Notes: generated from the sequence alone by a model not told the origin. A DNA stretch of 64,000 nt from Corynebacterium sp. HMSC078H07 (GCF_001812805.1 NZ_KV810455.1:43567-107566), one strand, 5' to 3'; shown: positions 42,069-52,036, counted from the first letter of the stretch. A program made the numbers and translations.

Positions 42069-43790
42069 TTATTTATCCAGCTTCTTACGCAGCGGCTTGA
42101 AGGCTGACTTAATCGCCTTGAAGCTCTCTGCGTAAGCGTCGAGTGCTTCCAAGCCGATGGCACGCTCACGCTGGTAGAGCAGGCCATAGCCAAAGGTGTC
42201 TTCGCCCCGGCGACGTGCCGTTTCTGCCAGTTCAATGAGCTTGTCTCGGGACGTGACCGAATCCTGGAAGTCACCCAAGACCGACTGCATATTCTTGCAG
42301 GCCTTGTAAAGGTTCTTGGTCTTGAGGTTAGTGGCAGAGCCCGCAGCCTCAGCAGCATAGCGCAGCTTCTTGGCAGCCTTACGCATGTCGTGGAAGTACT
42401 CCTCGCGCTCATGCAAGGTCAACTCGGTGTTATCCCAGTTCTTAACCGCCTTCTTGTGGCGCTTCACCAGCTTGTCGTAAGCCTGGTTGAGGTGCAACGC
42501 CATAACGGTGTCGAGGTCATGGTGCTCCGCATCCTCGCTCTTAGCATGCTTCGGCTTGGATTCCTTCGGCTGTTCCTGCTTCTCTGGAGATTCAATCTCT
42601 TCTGCCGATTCGGATGCTGCAGACTCCGCATCGGAATCAGTTGCATCGCCCTCGAACTCGGTGTCCTCACCCGCGACTGGTGGGTTAGCCAGGAATGCAT
42701 CCAGAGCATCGAGGAGGTCAAGGTACTGGTCGGAATCGAGAGCGGCAATGACGCGACGATGAGCTCGGCGGTAGTCGCGGCCCATGTCATGCGCGATGTG
42801 CTCACGGGTTGCCTCATCCAGCACATCCGAATCTTCGGAAGCAAGGAGGTTCTGCCACCGTTCTTCGACAACCTCAGCATCGCGGGCAACGCCCAACATA
42901 CTGGCCAGTTGCTTGAGATCCGACTCCAACCGTTCGATCTCCGGACCGACAACAATTCCGTGGAACGTTTGGAGGTGGCTGCGAAGCTCACGGGTAGCAA
43001 CGCGCATCTGGTGAACGGAATCCCACTCGTCGCGGCGAACGCGTGGGTCGTACTCCACGAGCTTGTCGCGGTTAGCCTTGAGCGCGTTTACAACAGCAGC
43101 AGCGGGGGAGTCCGGGTCAAGATTCGACACTGCAAGAGCCGGCGGCAACGCAACACTGTTGATGGAGTCACCCAAGGCTGACTTTAGCTTCGACGGTGAA
43201 GACGACACGCGAGCCCCAGAGCTAATAAGAAGCGAAGTGGCGTGACGAAGGAGTGAGCCGCCCTTCTTGGTGGCAGGAAGTTCTCCCGCGAGTTCAACTT
43301 CCCATTCGCGCCATGCACACTGCGTGCCGCCGGGAAGGAAGGAGAAAGCGGTGACGTGGTCATCGCAGAACTCCGCGACAGGCTGGTCAGTGTCGTCGAC
43401 CAACAACAACTCGGTGCGGTTGTTGTCGACCTGTGCGATGGGGGCCAGAGGATGATTGCGGATTACAGAGCGAACTTCGTGGATGAGTTCTGCCGGAACC
43501 TCGTAGCGGCCGTCAACCGGCTCGCCCAACTCGGCACGAATCTCAGTGCGTCCCGCATCGCCTGGAATCTTGATGTGCCAGCCATCATCATTGCCGCCTG
43601 TACGACGACGCAACGTGATTTTCGCATGGGTAAGGCGAAGATCCTCGGTGTCATAGTAAATCGCGGACATCGAGTGATGACGGGTTTCCGCGACTCGTGC
43701 GACCTCTTCGAGCTGGGTGAGATCAGGTACCGGGGTGGATTCGTCCACGGCGAACTTGGCTTCGACTTCTAAGAACGTCTTCGGAGACAT
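42069..43790 (-). CDS. CYTH and CHAD domain protein
   Basis: 573 residues. The N-terminal CYTH domain carries the E-x-E-x-K motif (FLEVEAKF) and a tunnel of acidic/basic strands (RLTHAKITLRRR, EVELAGELP). A CHAD domain with conserved histidines (HQMRVATRELRSHLQ, HDMRKAAKKLRYAAE) occupies residues about 240-560, interrupted by a Glu/Ser-rich insert of about 70 residues (residues about 370-430). CYTH proteins act on triphosphates or polyphosphate, and CHAD binds polyphosphate. ATG 43790 is chosen over GTG 43796 by spacing from GAAGG. The insert is unusual in length. Confidence 0.9.
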   Translation of the reverse strand: MSPKTFLEVEAKFAVDESTPVPDLTQLEEVARVAETRHHSMSAIYYDTEDLRLTHAKITLRRRTGGNDDGWHIKIPGDAGRTEIRAELGEPVDGRYEVPAELIHEVRSVIRNHPLAPIAQVDNNRTELLLVDDTDQPVAEFCDDHVTAFSFLPGGTQCAWREWEVELAGELPATKKGGSLLRHATSLLISSGARVSSSPSKLKSALGDSINSVALPPALAVSNLDPDSPAAAVVNALKANRDKLVEYDPRVRRDEWDSVHQMRVATRELRSHLQTFHGIVVGPEIERLESDLKQLASMLGVARDAEVVEERWQNLLASEDSDVLDEATREHIAHDMGRDYRRAHRRVIAALDSDQYLDLLDALDAFLANPPVAGEDTEFEGDATDSDAESAASESAEEIESPEKQEQPKESKPKHAKSEDAEHHDLDTVMALHLNQAYDKLVKRHKKAVKNWDNTELTLHEREEYFHDMRKAAKKLRYAAEAAGSATNLKTKNLYKACKNMQSVLGDFQDSVTSRDKLIELAETARRRGEDTFGYGLLYQRERAIGLEALDAYAESFKAIKSAFKPLRKKLDK

Positions 43791-43901
43791 ACACACACCT
43801 TCGTCGGCAGGAGGGATTGTTCATTGTCGGGCGGAAAATGCCCTGTCTTATGTACCTAGTTTACCTGGGTACGGGACCCATTTGTGCGTCCTTCTATTTG
43901 C

Positions 43902-44975
43902 TTAGCGTGTTAGCTGTCGGCGTCCTTTCACCCCTGCAGAATCGCCGCTGAGGTGAGATTTTTCGGCCGCAGATGCCCCTGCGGAGACGCCGGCATGGCT
44001 TCCCATGGCCAGAGATATCGTCCGTGCGCGTGGAAAGTAGCGGTCACGGATTGCCTCTGCATCGAGTCTTCGCTGATCCAGAGCATGAAGTGCGCGACGC
44101 GATTGAGCTAGTGCGTTTTGAGCATCCTGCTGTGCTGACGGTCCTGAGTCAGTGTCGTCAGCGTCCTGAGGCGTAAAAGACTTATTAGCTTCATCGAGGA
44201 GTTCTCCAATGCGAGAAGCGTAGGACAAGATGAAGCTGCGGCGGTATGAAGCGAGATTTCCTAATTGCTGCGCAATCTCGGCGTGTTCGCCGTGGCGCAT
44301 ATGCCAATCGCACTGCCGCTGAAGAGATGTGAAGAGATCGATGACATGGTCGAGGTCATCTTCAGCGCCGAAAATAGTGATAATTCCCTTAGGGTGAAGT
44401 TGTAGCGCGGAGCAGCCATTTCTGTCAGCGATAGCACTGAGCAATGTCGATTGATGGTTGATGTACGGCGCGCTGATGTGAATTCGTTTGGAGACGAATT
44501 TTAGAGGGGAATCGCTACACAGTCCGTCGAGGCGATGCTGTTGCTGAAGGCTTTGAGCTTTGGCAATGAGCGCACTGGCTTCTTCCTCGTATGGAGTCGA
44601 CTCTGCCTTCTTGAGAAGATTGATGATTTTGGTTCGAATCTTTTCTTCCTTTCTGTTGCGTAAAGGACTGGAATTGGTCTTCTCTGCGAGAACATCGACG
44701 TCACGCAGCCAAGGAAGTCTCGTTACCTCTTCAACGAGAGTCTCCACCTCTTGAGTACTCATAGCCATGGATGTTGGCGGTTCGAGGGTGAGCCATTCTT
44801 TGCGGAGAACCGTGGACGTAATGTGGGCCGGTATCCGGCCAGCGGCACGGTAGATAATGGGGTAGCAGTAGTTTCCAAGTACGTGGAGAAGGTCTTTAGG
44901 AGACCAGCCACGTTGCGCGGCGCTAATGACGAGTTCAATGGCTCGGTCGCAGAGAGCTGAGTGGTAAGCGTTCAT
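43902..44975 (-). CDS. DUF2786 domain protein
   Basis: 357 residues. Near residues 115-155 the DUF2786 block reads KIINLLKKAESTPYEEEASALIAKAQSLQQQHRL, broken here only to identify it: the core is ESTPYEEEASALIAKAQ. An N-terminal helical region (ALCDRAIELVISAAQRGW) and a middle ligand-free domain precede a disordered Gly/Ser tail. ATG 44975 has AAGGGC five bases upstream; the longer frame to 45029 is not needed. The family occurs in phages and actinobacteria without known function. Isolated gene with its own promoter expected. Confidence 0.75.
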   Translation of the reverse strand: MNAYHSALCDRAIELVISAAQRGWSPKDLLHVLGNYCYPIIYRAAGRIPAHITSTVLRKEWLTLEPPTSMAMSTQEVETLVEEVTRLPWLRDVDVLAEKTNSSPLRNRKEEKIRTKIINLLKKAESTPYEEEASALIAKAQSLQQQHRLDGLCSDSPLKFVSKRIHISAPYINHQSTLLSAIADRNGCSALQLHPKGIITIFGAEDDLDHVIDLFTSLQRQCDWHMRHGEHAEIAQQLGNLASYRRSFILSYASRIGELLDEANKSFTPQDADDTDSGPSAQQDAQNALAQSRRALHALDQRRLDAEAIRDRYFPRARTISLAMGSHAGVSAGASAAEKSHLSGDSAGVKGRRQLTR

Positions 44976-45168
44976 AATTGCCCTTTTCTGTTTGGTACAT
45001 GTGTTCGGGGTGTGCTGCCATTCAAGCATGCTGTCTGGATAGGCGTTTGTGAGTTAGAAATTCTTTGCCCCCGAGTTACTCTTGCGAACAGGAACAACGA
45101 TTGACAGCGCGGGGGCAATCACGGCAACTTTCGGCTCGCGTGCAGTGACCGCCGGTAGGGTTTAAAGC

Positions 45169-46506
45169 ATGAACAGCCAACACGAATTCGTCCTCCGCAC
45201 GGTTGAAGAACGCGATATCCGCTTCATCCGTCTGTGGTTCACCGACATCCTGGGTGCCTTGAAATCCGTGGTAATGAGCCCCTCGGAACTGGAATCTGCG
45301 TTTGAAGAAGGCGTTGGCTTCGATGGCTCATCGGTCGAGGGGTTCTCACGCATTTCTGAGGCGGACACCATTGCGATGCCGGATCCGTCGACATTTCAGA
45401 TCATGCCCTTCGACAAAGGTGAACCGGAGCTGTTGTCGGCGCGCATGTTCTGCGATATTGCCCAGCCTGATGGCCAACCCTCAATGGTGGATCCGCGCCA
45501 TATACTGCGCCGCCAAGTCACCGAGGCCGCCAACGAGGGCTTTACCTGTATGGCCTCGCCGGAAGTCGAGTTTTATCTTCTCGAAGATGCCCGCGATATC
45601 AACAACCTCGTTGCGACGGACAACGGCGGGTACTTTGACCAGGCCACTCATGACAACGCGCCCAGTTTCCGTCGTCGCTCCATGTATGCATTGGAGTCCA
45701 TGGGGATCGCTACGGAATTTAGTCACCACGAAACCTCCCCAGGGCAGCAGGAAATTGACCTCCGTCATGCGGATGTGCTGACGATGGCAGACCACATTAT
45801 GACCTTCCGATACGTCATCAAGGAGGTAGCCTCTCAGCAAGGCGTGCATGCCACCTTTATGCCCAAGCCTTTCGAGCACCGTTCGGGCTCCGGTATGCAC
45901 ACGCACTTGAGCCTCTTTGAGGGTGACTCGAATGCCTTCCACGATCCGGATGACGAAATTTCTCTGTCGGAAACGGCAAAGCAATTTATTGCTGGAATTC
46001 TCGAGCATGCCGTCGAGATGACCGCAATCACCAACCAGTGGACAAACTCCTACAAGCGCCTCATGTTCGGTAGCGAAGCTCCGGGGTCGGTGACCTGGGG
46101 AGTATCCAACAGGTCTGCACTCGTGCGTGTGCCCACGTACCGCCTGTCCAAGGAAATGTCGCGCCGGGTAGAAATTCGTTCGCTGGATTCGGCAATGAAC
46201 CCCTACTTGGGCTACGCGGTGCTGCTCGCCGCAGGTCTTCGAGGAATTAAGGAAGGATACGAGCTTGGAGATCCAGCAGAAGACGATGTCCACCAGCTGA
46301 CGCGACGGGAACGCCTCGCAATGGGCTACAAGGATTTGCCTACGAGCTTGGATCAGGCGCTTCGTGAATTTGAGCGCTCTGAGTTTATGGCGGAAGTCTT
46401 GGGAGAGCATGTCTTTGAGTACTTCCTGCGCGCTAAGTGGGATGAATGGCACGAATACCAGCAGCAGATTACGGCTTTTGAGCTGCGCCACAACCTGAAC
46501 TTCTAG
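45169..46506 (+). CDS. glnA2: Glutamine synthetase (type I, GlnA2)
   Basis: 445-residue ATP-dependent ligase making glutamine from glutamate and ammonia. GSI blocks are FDGSSVEGFSRISEADT, FEVEFYLLED (here PEVEFYLLED), NQWTNSYKRL, and GAPGSVTWG-like GSEAPGSVTWGVSNRSALVR. The adenylylation site usually written N-L-Y-D/E-L-P reads DVHQLTRRER, so Tyr is absent. That matches GlnA2 rather than the adenylylated GlnA1. ATG 45169 gives the normal start. It precedes glnE by 7 bp, and the pair is a known corynebacterial operon. Confidence 0.95.
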   Translation: MNSQHEFVLRTVEERDIRFIRLWFTDILGALKSVVMSPSELESAFEEGVGFDGSSVEGFSRISEADTIAMPDPSTFQIMPFDKGEPELLSARMFCDIAQPDGQPSMVDPRHILRRQVTEAANEGFTCMASPEVEFYLLEDARDINNLVATDNGGYFDQATHDNAPSFRRRSMYALESMGIATEFSHHETSPGQQEIDLRHADVLTMADHIMTFRYVIKEVASQQGVHATFMPKPFEHRSGSGMHTHLSLFEGDSNAFHDPDDEISLSETAKQFIAGILEHAVEMTAITNQWTNSYKRLMFGSEAPGSVTWGVSNRSALVRVPTYRLSKEMSRRVEIRSLDSAMNPYLGYAVLLAAGLRGIKEGYELGDPAEDDVHQLTRRERLAMGYKDLPTSLDQALREFERSEFMAEVLGEHVFEYFLRAKWDEWHEYQQQITAFELRHNLNF

Positions 46507-46513
46507 GAGAAGC

Positions 46514-49500
46514 ATGCGTCCTGCATCTGTACCGTCACCGGCAACTCTCGGGCTGACGAGGCCAACTGCTGCCGAAGACCTTGCTCAATTAGGGTGGGAC
46601 AACGCCGAGTCACTCGATGTGCTGTGGACTTTGGCTGCGGCAGGCGATCCTGACATGGCGCTCAATACCCTCATGCGGGTTGTTGACGGAGCACCCGAGG
46701 TCATTACCGCGATGCAGGAAGACGAGACTTTCCGCGTGCGTCTTATTGCACTACTTGGTGGTTCTTCGGCCTTTGGTGATCATCTCGCAGCGCACCCGGA
46801 CACGTGGAAGGAACTGCAGCGAGCACTGCCGACGCCTACCGAGATGCTTCATACCCTGCTCACTACGGTGGGGGCAGAACCCGCAACTTTCGTCGAGGAG
46901 CCAGAGCGCCCTGATTCCGCGAGTAAAGATCTGACGACCCCCGGAACCTACCGCGCCGCGCCAGGAGATCATAAGACGCAACTCAAAACCGTGTACCGCA
47001 CTCTGATGATGCGCATCGCCGCGCACGACCTTGCTGGTACCTTTCACTCGCGAAAGGGACAGTCGCGACCGCAACCTCGCGTCGGTTTCCGCGAGGTGAC
47101 GCGGCTTACGACGGCTCTGGCAGACGCCGCATTGACGGCCGCTCTAGCAGGCGCAGTTCGCGTTGTCTATGGTGATCAACCGCTTGATGCGCAATTGGCC
47201 GTCCTGGCAATGGGCAAGTGTGGAGCAGGGGAGCTTAACTACATCTCAGACGTTGACGTCATCTTTGTTGGTTCGGACGCCTCGCCTCGAGTAACGCGCT
47301 TGGCTTCAGAGTTCAATCGCATCGGCTCGGCCTGCTTCTTTGAGGTCGACGCGAACCTGCGACCAGAGGGAAAATCTGGCGCACTAGTACGAACCTTGGA
47401 TTCGCACGTTGCGTATTACAAGCGGTGGGCAGAAACGTGGGAGTTCCAGGCACAGCTCAAGGCACGTCCACAAACCGGCTATCTACCGCTTGGGGAAGAC
47501 TACCTCGACGCAATCGGACCCATGGTCTGGACGGCATCCCAGCGTGAGTCCTTTGTTGAGGATGTTCAAGCCATGCGTCGTCGCGTCCTCGAGAATGTAC
47601 CGGAGGACATGCGCCATCGCGAGCTCAAACTCGGCGAAGGCGGCTTGCGCGATGTTGAGTTCGCAGTGCAATTGCTTCAGTTGGTGCATGGGCGCTCTGA
47701 TGAAACGCTTCGCTCGCTGGCCACCGTCGATGCGCTCGCAGCTCTTGTGCGTGCGGGCTACGTGGGGCGAGAAGACGGCACACAGCTCATTGAAGCTTAT
47801 GAGTTTTTGCGGTTGCTAGAGCACCGTCTACAACTGGAGCGATTCCGCCGCACGCACACAATGCCGGCAAATGATGATGCCGCTGCACTTAAGTGGCTTG
47901 CTATTAACGCAGGTTTTCACTCCCACGGCCAGCAATCAGCCGCGGACAGAATGAATGAGCATCTGCGAAAAATCCGCTTGCTCATTTCAGAACTGCACTC
48001 GCGCCTGTTCTATCGCCCACTTCTCAACTCTGTGGCGTCGATGTCGGCAGACGAGCTCAAACTTTCCCGAGAAGCCGCGCTTTTGCAGCTCGCAGCTTTG
48101 GGATACCGGCACCCAGATCGCGCTTTCGAGCACCTCACATCCTTGGCAGCAGGCAGCTCACGCAAGGCCCGTATCCAGGCCATCTTGCTGCCCACACTGA
48201 TGGAATGGCTCTCCGCTACTGCAGACCCCGACATGGGGCTGTTGAACTACCGCAAACTATCGGAAGCAGCCTATGACCGTAACTGGTTCCTGCGCATGTT
48301 GCGTGATGAAGGTGTCGTAGGACAACGCCTCATGAAGATTCTGGGCACCTCGCCGTTCACATCGGAGCTCATCATCAAAGCGCCAGATGTGGTCAAGCAG
48401 CTTTCTGATGGAGCAGCCGGGCCGAAGCTACTGGAGACTAAGCCGGAGCAGGTGTCGAAGGCACTCATCAATTCGAGCAAGCGTCATGCCAATCCGGATA
48501 AGGCTGTGGCCGTCGCGAGGTCGCTGCGCCGCGTGGAACTTGCCCGTATTGCGTCAGCAGACCTTCTCGGATTCCTACCGGTCCAGCAGGTGTGTCACGA
48601 GCTTTCCACGATCTGGAATGCCGTCCTTGAAGCTGCACTGAGGGCTGAAGTCCGCGCGTGGCGGATAGACAACGAGGACGCGGAACCTCCTGCACGTATC
48701 GCGGTCATCGGCATGGGGCGTCTAGGCGGAATGGAGCTAGGCTTTGGCTCGGACGCTGACGTCATCGTCGTTGCTGAGCCCACTGAAAGCAATGAGGAAT
48801 CAGAGGCCATGGCGTGGGCCATTGGCATCATCGACAAGCTGCGTCGTCGCCTTGCTAAGCCCTCTGGAGACCCGCCACTTGAGGTCGATTTGGGCCTGCG
48901 GCCTGAAGGAAGGTCAGGCGCCGTAGCACGCTCGATTGAATCTTATGAGCGCTACTACTCGCGATGGGGCGAATCCTGGGAAATACAAGCCCTGTTGCGC
49001 GCCGCCTTTGTTGCCGGCGATGAGGCAGTAGGAGAGCGGTTTATGGCCATGATCGATACGTTCCGCTACCCAGACAAAGGAGCGAGCGAGAAGACGCTTC
49101 GTGATATTCGCCGTATGAAGGCACGCGTAGATAATGAGCGCCTGCCGCGCGGTGCTGACCGCAATACCCACACCAAGCTGGGGCGAGGTGGTCTGACCGA
49201 TATCGAGTGGACCGTACAGCTGCTGCAAATGATGCATGCACACGAGGTACCGGAGTTACATGATCCTTCCACGCTCCGCGTGCTGGATGCGCTGGAGGAA
49301 CATGAGGTTATTCCGGCACAGCAGGTCCAGGAGCTGCGTGAAGCCTGGTTACTGGCCACCGATGCCCGAAATGCTTTAGTCCTTGTTCGCGGCAAACGCG
49401 TGGACCAACTACCGGCACCAGGACCGCAGTTGGCGCAGGTCGCCGGTGCTGCTGGGTGGGCGCCAGAGAATAACCAAGATTTCCTCGAGCACTATCTCAA

Positions 49501-49573
49501 AGTCACACGCCATGCCCGCAAAGTGGTGGATGAGGTGTTCTGGGGAGAAGCGGAGTCCTTTGAACATGACTAA
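46514..49573 (+). CDS. glnE: Glutamine synthetase adenylyltransferase/deadenylase
   Basis: 1019 residues, two nucleotidyltransferase domains in tandem. The N-terminal deadenylase core is AVLAMGKCGAGELNYISDVDVIFV (D-x-D), with ANLRPEGKSGALVRTL. The C-terminal adenylylase core is IAVIGMGRLGGMELGFGSDADVIVV (D-x-D), with DLGLRPEGRSGAVARSI. Each is followed by a helical regulator-binding domain, including KLGRGGLTDIEWTVQLLQ at the end. It covalently inactivates GlnA1 under nitrogen excess. Cotranscribed with glnA2, whose product lacks the target Tyr, so the substrate must be the GlnA encoded elsewhere. Confidence 0.96.
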   Translation: MRPASVPSPATLGLTRPTAAEDLAQLGWDNAESLDVLWTLAAAGDPDMALNTLMRVVDGAPEVITAMQEDETFRVRLIALLGGSSAFGDHLAAHPDTWKELQRALPTPTEMLHTLLTTVGAEPATFVEEPERPDSASKDLTTPGTYRAAPGDHKTQLKTVYRTLMMRIAAHDLAGTFHSRKGQSRPQPRVGFREVTRLTTALADAALTAALAGAVRVVYGDQPLDAQLAVLAMGKCGAGELNYISDVDVIFVGSDASPRVTRLASEFNRIGSACFFEVDANLRPEGKSGALVRTLDSHVAYYKRWAETWEFQAQLKARPQTGYLPLGEDYLDAIGPMVWTASQRESFVEDVQAMRRRVLENVPEDMRHRELKLGEGGLRDVEFAVQLLQLVHGRSDETLRSLATVDALAALVRAGYVGREDGTQLIEAYEFLRLLEHRLQLERFRRTHTMPANDDAAALKWLAINAGFHSHGQQSAADRMNEHLRKIRLLISELHSRLFYRPLLNSVASMSADELKLSREAALLQLAALGYRHPDRAFEHLTSLAAGSSRKARIQAILLPTLMEWLSATADPDMGLLNYRKLSEAAYDRNWFLRMLRDEGVVGQRLMKILGTSPFTSELIIKAPDVVKQLSDGAAGPKLLETKPEQVSKALINSSKRHANPDKAVAVARSLRRVELARIASADLLGFLPVQQVCHELSTIWNAVLEAALRAEVRAWRIDNEDAEPPARIAVIGMGRLGGMELGFGSDADVIVVAEPTESNEESEAMAWAIGIIDKLRRRLAKPSGDPPLEVDLGLRPEGRSGAVARSIESYERYYSRWGESWEIQALLRAAFVAGDEAVGERFMAMIDTFRYPDKGASEKTLRDIRRMKARVDNERLPRGADRNTHTKLGRGGLTDIEWTVQLLQMMHAHEVPELHDPSTLRVLDALEEHEVIPAQQVQELREAWLLATDARNALVLVRGKRVDQLPAPGPQLAQVAGAAGWAPENNQDFLEHYLKVTRHARKVVDEVFWGEAESFEHD

Positions 49574-49607
49574 ACCGATTCCCTAAAAATCTATATCCTT
49601 AGCACTA

Positions 49608-49621
49608 GGAAAAGATTTTCC
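49608..49621 (+). terminator. Short inverted repeat downstream of glnE
   Basis: GGAAAA and TTTTCC around GA, about 35 bases after the glnE stop, inside an A/T-rich stretch. Could serve as a weak terminator; no long U-tract. Confidence 0.3.
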
Positions 49622-49698
49622 CACTGCTCATATCCTGAAGACCCACAGAAGCACAAACAACAGACCACACTCAATCCACAGAGAAGGAACACCACATC

Positions 49699-50016
49699 AT
49701 GAGCCTTAACCTTTCCCTCGACCTGAAAGATGCCACCCTCGCCGACCTCGAAGCATTTCTCGCCGCAGCGCGGGCTGCCGATAGTGATCCGCACGCAGCG
49801 CTGAGTGTGGATGGAACGGTGATGCGGGTGGACGTCGATAAGCCACGCGTGCGCCCAGTCGAACCGCAGAAGGACACACAGCAGCGCTCACACTTTGACC
49901 GTCCCGTTGCCGAAAACACCATCCGTTCCATCATTGATGCCCTTTCCGAGCGCCTCGACCGGCCGTACCCGCCGCGTGGTAGCTCCTTTGGCACGTTTGA
50001 CCCCGACACGGATTAA
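49699..50016 (+). CDS. Small hypothetical protein
   Basis: 105 residues starting MSLNLSLDLKDATLADLEAFLAAARAADSD, with an acidic C-terminus and a basic RLDRPYPPRG segment. It fits the general style of a corynebacterial cytosolic protein, with an N-terminal strand and helix, but I recognise no family. GAAGGAAC ends about 10 bases upstream of ATG 49699. It follows glnE by about 125 bp and precedes the membrane-anchored protein gene by 29 bp. Confidence 0.65.
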   Translation: MSLNLSLDLKDATLADLEAFLAAARAADSDPHAALSVDGTVMRVDVDKPRVRPVEPQKDTQQRSHFDRPVAENTIRSIIDALSERLDRPYPPRGSSFGTFDPDTD

Positions 50017-50044
50017 GCCGTGCGGATGAGAGCGAACTAGACTG

Positions 50045-50482
50045 ATGGGCGTGAAGTCCAAGCAAATTATCGCCGTGTGGATCGCGGTGGTGCTGGCGGT
50101 TGTCGCTGTTGTCGTCACTGGTTGGTGGGTGACAGAGCGTCAGCAGGTATCCGAAGGTGCTCTCACCGTCAAGGACGTCGTCGATGGTGGAGTGCCCCAA
50201 GACCAATCGCTTAACGCGTACGTGGATCCAGCGGAGCAAGACCGCATCGTGGCGTTGGCAGAAGCGCTCGGCATCCCCGCGGAATCCGTGCCGCGCGGAA
50301 TCCTCTCGGTGTCCTCAGATGTGTATCGCTCCCGCCAGATTCTCAAAGCCGAGCTGGATAAAGCCGTGGCCAACAACAAGATCACCAAGGAGGATGCCGC
50401 GGGCACGCTCGCTGCTTTTGACGCCGGCCTGGTGACCCCGGCCATGGGGCCCATCGTCGCCGAATCTAACCCAGCGCAGTAA
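50045..50482 (+). CDS. Membrane-anchored hypothetical protein
   Basis: 145 residues with one N-terminal membrane segment (IIAVWIAVVLAVVAVVVTGWWV) and an extracytoplasmic domain that looks mainly helical (AEQDRIVALAEALGIPAESV, then ILKAELDKAVANNKIT). Start ATG 50045 or GTG 50051 (both in frame). I recognise no family. It could be a secreted chaperone-like or wall-associated protein. Immediately follows the 105-residue gene and may share its transcript. Confidence 0.65.
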   Translation: MGVKSKQIIAVWIAVVLAVVAVVVTGWWVTERQQVSEGALTVKDVVDGGVPQDQSLNAYVDPAEQDRIVALAEALGIPAESVPRGILSVSSDVYRSRQILKAELDKAVANNKITKEDAAGTLAAFDAGLVTPAMGPIVAESNPAQ

Positions 50483-50591
50483 ACCCCCAGCTTCTGGCAG
50501 GTAGTCGGCAGAAACCCAGCACGCTCTTGGCAGGAGGACGCCTTATTCTCAAACGCACAGATAACGAAACGATAAAGGTTGGTGCGTTGAC

Positions 50592-50744
50592 GTGGAGAAA
50601 CGGCGACAACTGCGAGAGTTCCTGCGAACCGTGTGCGGCGTAAGCCTCGCTATCCTCGTTCCTATCGGCGGGGGACTGGGAATGTTCGCGGTGGCGAATG
50701 GGGTGCCCTTGGAAACGGCGATAAGCGCGCTGCCCGCAGATTAA
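50592..50744 (+). CDS. Possible 50-residue membrane protein
   Basis: GTG 50592 to TAA reads MEKRRQLREFLRTVCGVSL, then a hydrophobic stretch AILVPIGGGLGMFAVANG and a short tail. A single membrane helix is plausible. The ribosome site is weak. The last four bases overlap the stop of the converging MFS gene. Too short for strong support; I recognise no family. Confidence 0.35.
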   Translation: MEKRRQLREFLRTVCGVSLAILVPIGGGLGMFAVANGVPLETAISALPAD

Positions 50745-52036
50745 CCCACCTGCACGATGGTGGCGCGTGGGCCAGAGTCCTTTCCACGCAAGAAATGGGT
50801 CACGATGACGCCCACGATTCCTATGCACCACACGCCCAGCACTGCGAACGCAGCAAGCTTGAAATCCGTCATGGGGTAGTCCGGGCCGTGACCCAGGTGG
50901 TCGAGCGCCACGCCAAACAGTTGCGCGCCGAGCATGGAGGAGATGAATCCGCCCATATTCCCCAGGCCAGTCGCGGTGGCCACCACGGTGCGGTCAAGGT
51001 TTTCCCGCACGATATCGAAACCATAGTTCGCCACGGGCGTGCACAACGACACCAGGCTGATGAGGATAAACAAGGACAAGTAGCTGCCGCCCGCTAGGAA
51101 GAAGACAATCCAAACAGTGATATTAACCGCGACGAAACCAAGCGTGAGCCACGGGCGATAGCCACTGGCACGGGAGGAAATCTTGCCGTGGAGAGGTCCA
51201 ACGAGGACCATGCACACACTAAACCAGGTGAGTACCCATCCGGCCTCCGTTTTGGAAAAGCCCAGACCCGCGGTCATCATCGGCATTCCCCACAGCATGA
51301 CGAAAACATTGGTGGCAGCGAGTCCCACCCAGTGGATAAAGAAAGCCTGCCAGGCCACCGGGGAACGCAGCACCGAGGCTAGCAGTGAGCCCAAGCGGTG
51401 TGGCTGAGCATTAGGCCGCTCCTTCGGGGCGGAAACAATGCCCAGGGTCTCAGGCGAGTCTGCCACCGCCACCGCAGCGGCCACAGCGATAAGGATGCCC
51501 ACCGCGCCCAGGGTGACGAAAGCGGTGGTCCACCCAGCCCACCCCAGCACCAGGGAGAACGGGATGGCGGACATGAACTGGCCCAGCTGACCTAGTGATG
51601 AGGTCACCTGAGTAAACATAGGAGTGCGGTGCAGCGGGAACCAATAAGGCAGGATGCGCATCACCGAGAGGAAGGCGGTGGCATCACCTAAGCCGATTAA
51701 AATGCGCGCGGCGATGGCAACCCAATAGTTGGCGGTAAAACCCAAGACCACTTGGCCGATACCCATAATGACGGAGCCGATGACGAGCAAGCGCCGAGGC
51801 CCAAACTTATCAATGAGCAACCCAGTAGGAATCTGCGCGAGAGCATAAACGCCCAGCTGAACCGAGGTAAAAACCGCAATCCGGGAGGCATCCACCTCAA
51901 AGCGGTCAATAGCTTCCAACCCTGCCACGCCGAAGGAGGTACGGCCAGTCATCGCCACGATGTACACCATCATCGCGGCAACCCACACAGACAGGGCTTT
52001 AGTGGTGATGACTTCGCGAGGATGAGGAGCCGACAT
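50741..52036 (-). CDS. MFS transporter
   Basis: 431 residues with 12 expected membrane helices. The MFS signature between helices 2 and 3 is GLLIDKFGPRRLLVIGS (G-x-x-x-D-x-x-G-x-R), and the second half repeats similar features with LVGPLHGKISSRASG. Helix 5 is SIVLGWAG-like (FSLVLGWAGWTTAF). Family resemblance is to anion or nitrate/oxalate-type MFS proteins, but substrate is not predictable. Divergent from thrC, 29 bp apart from its first possible start, so their promoters must overlap. Confident in family. Confidence 0.88.
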   Translation of the reverse strand: MSAPHPREVITTKALSVWVAAMMVYIVAMTGRTSFGVAGLEAIDRFEVDASRIAVFTSVQLGVYALAQIPTGLLIDKFGPRRLLVIGSVIMGIGQVVLGFTANYWVAIAARILIGLGDATAFLSVMRILPYWFPLHRTPMFTQVTSSLGQLGQFMSAIPFSLVLGWAGWTTAFVTLGAVGILIAVAAAVAVADSPETLGIVSAPKERPNAQPHRLGSLLASVLRSPVAWQAFFIHWVGLAATNVFVMLWGMPMMTAGLGFSKTEAGWVLTWFSVCMVLVGPLHGKISSRASGYRPWLTLGFVAVNITVWIVFFLAGGSYLSLFILISLVSLCTPVANYGFDIVRENLDRTVVATATGLGNMGGFISSMLGAQLFGVALDHLGHGPDYPMTDFKLAAFAVLGVWCIGIVGVIVTHFLRGKDSGPRATIVQVG

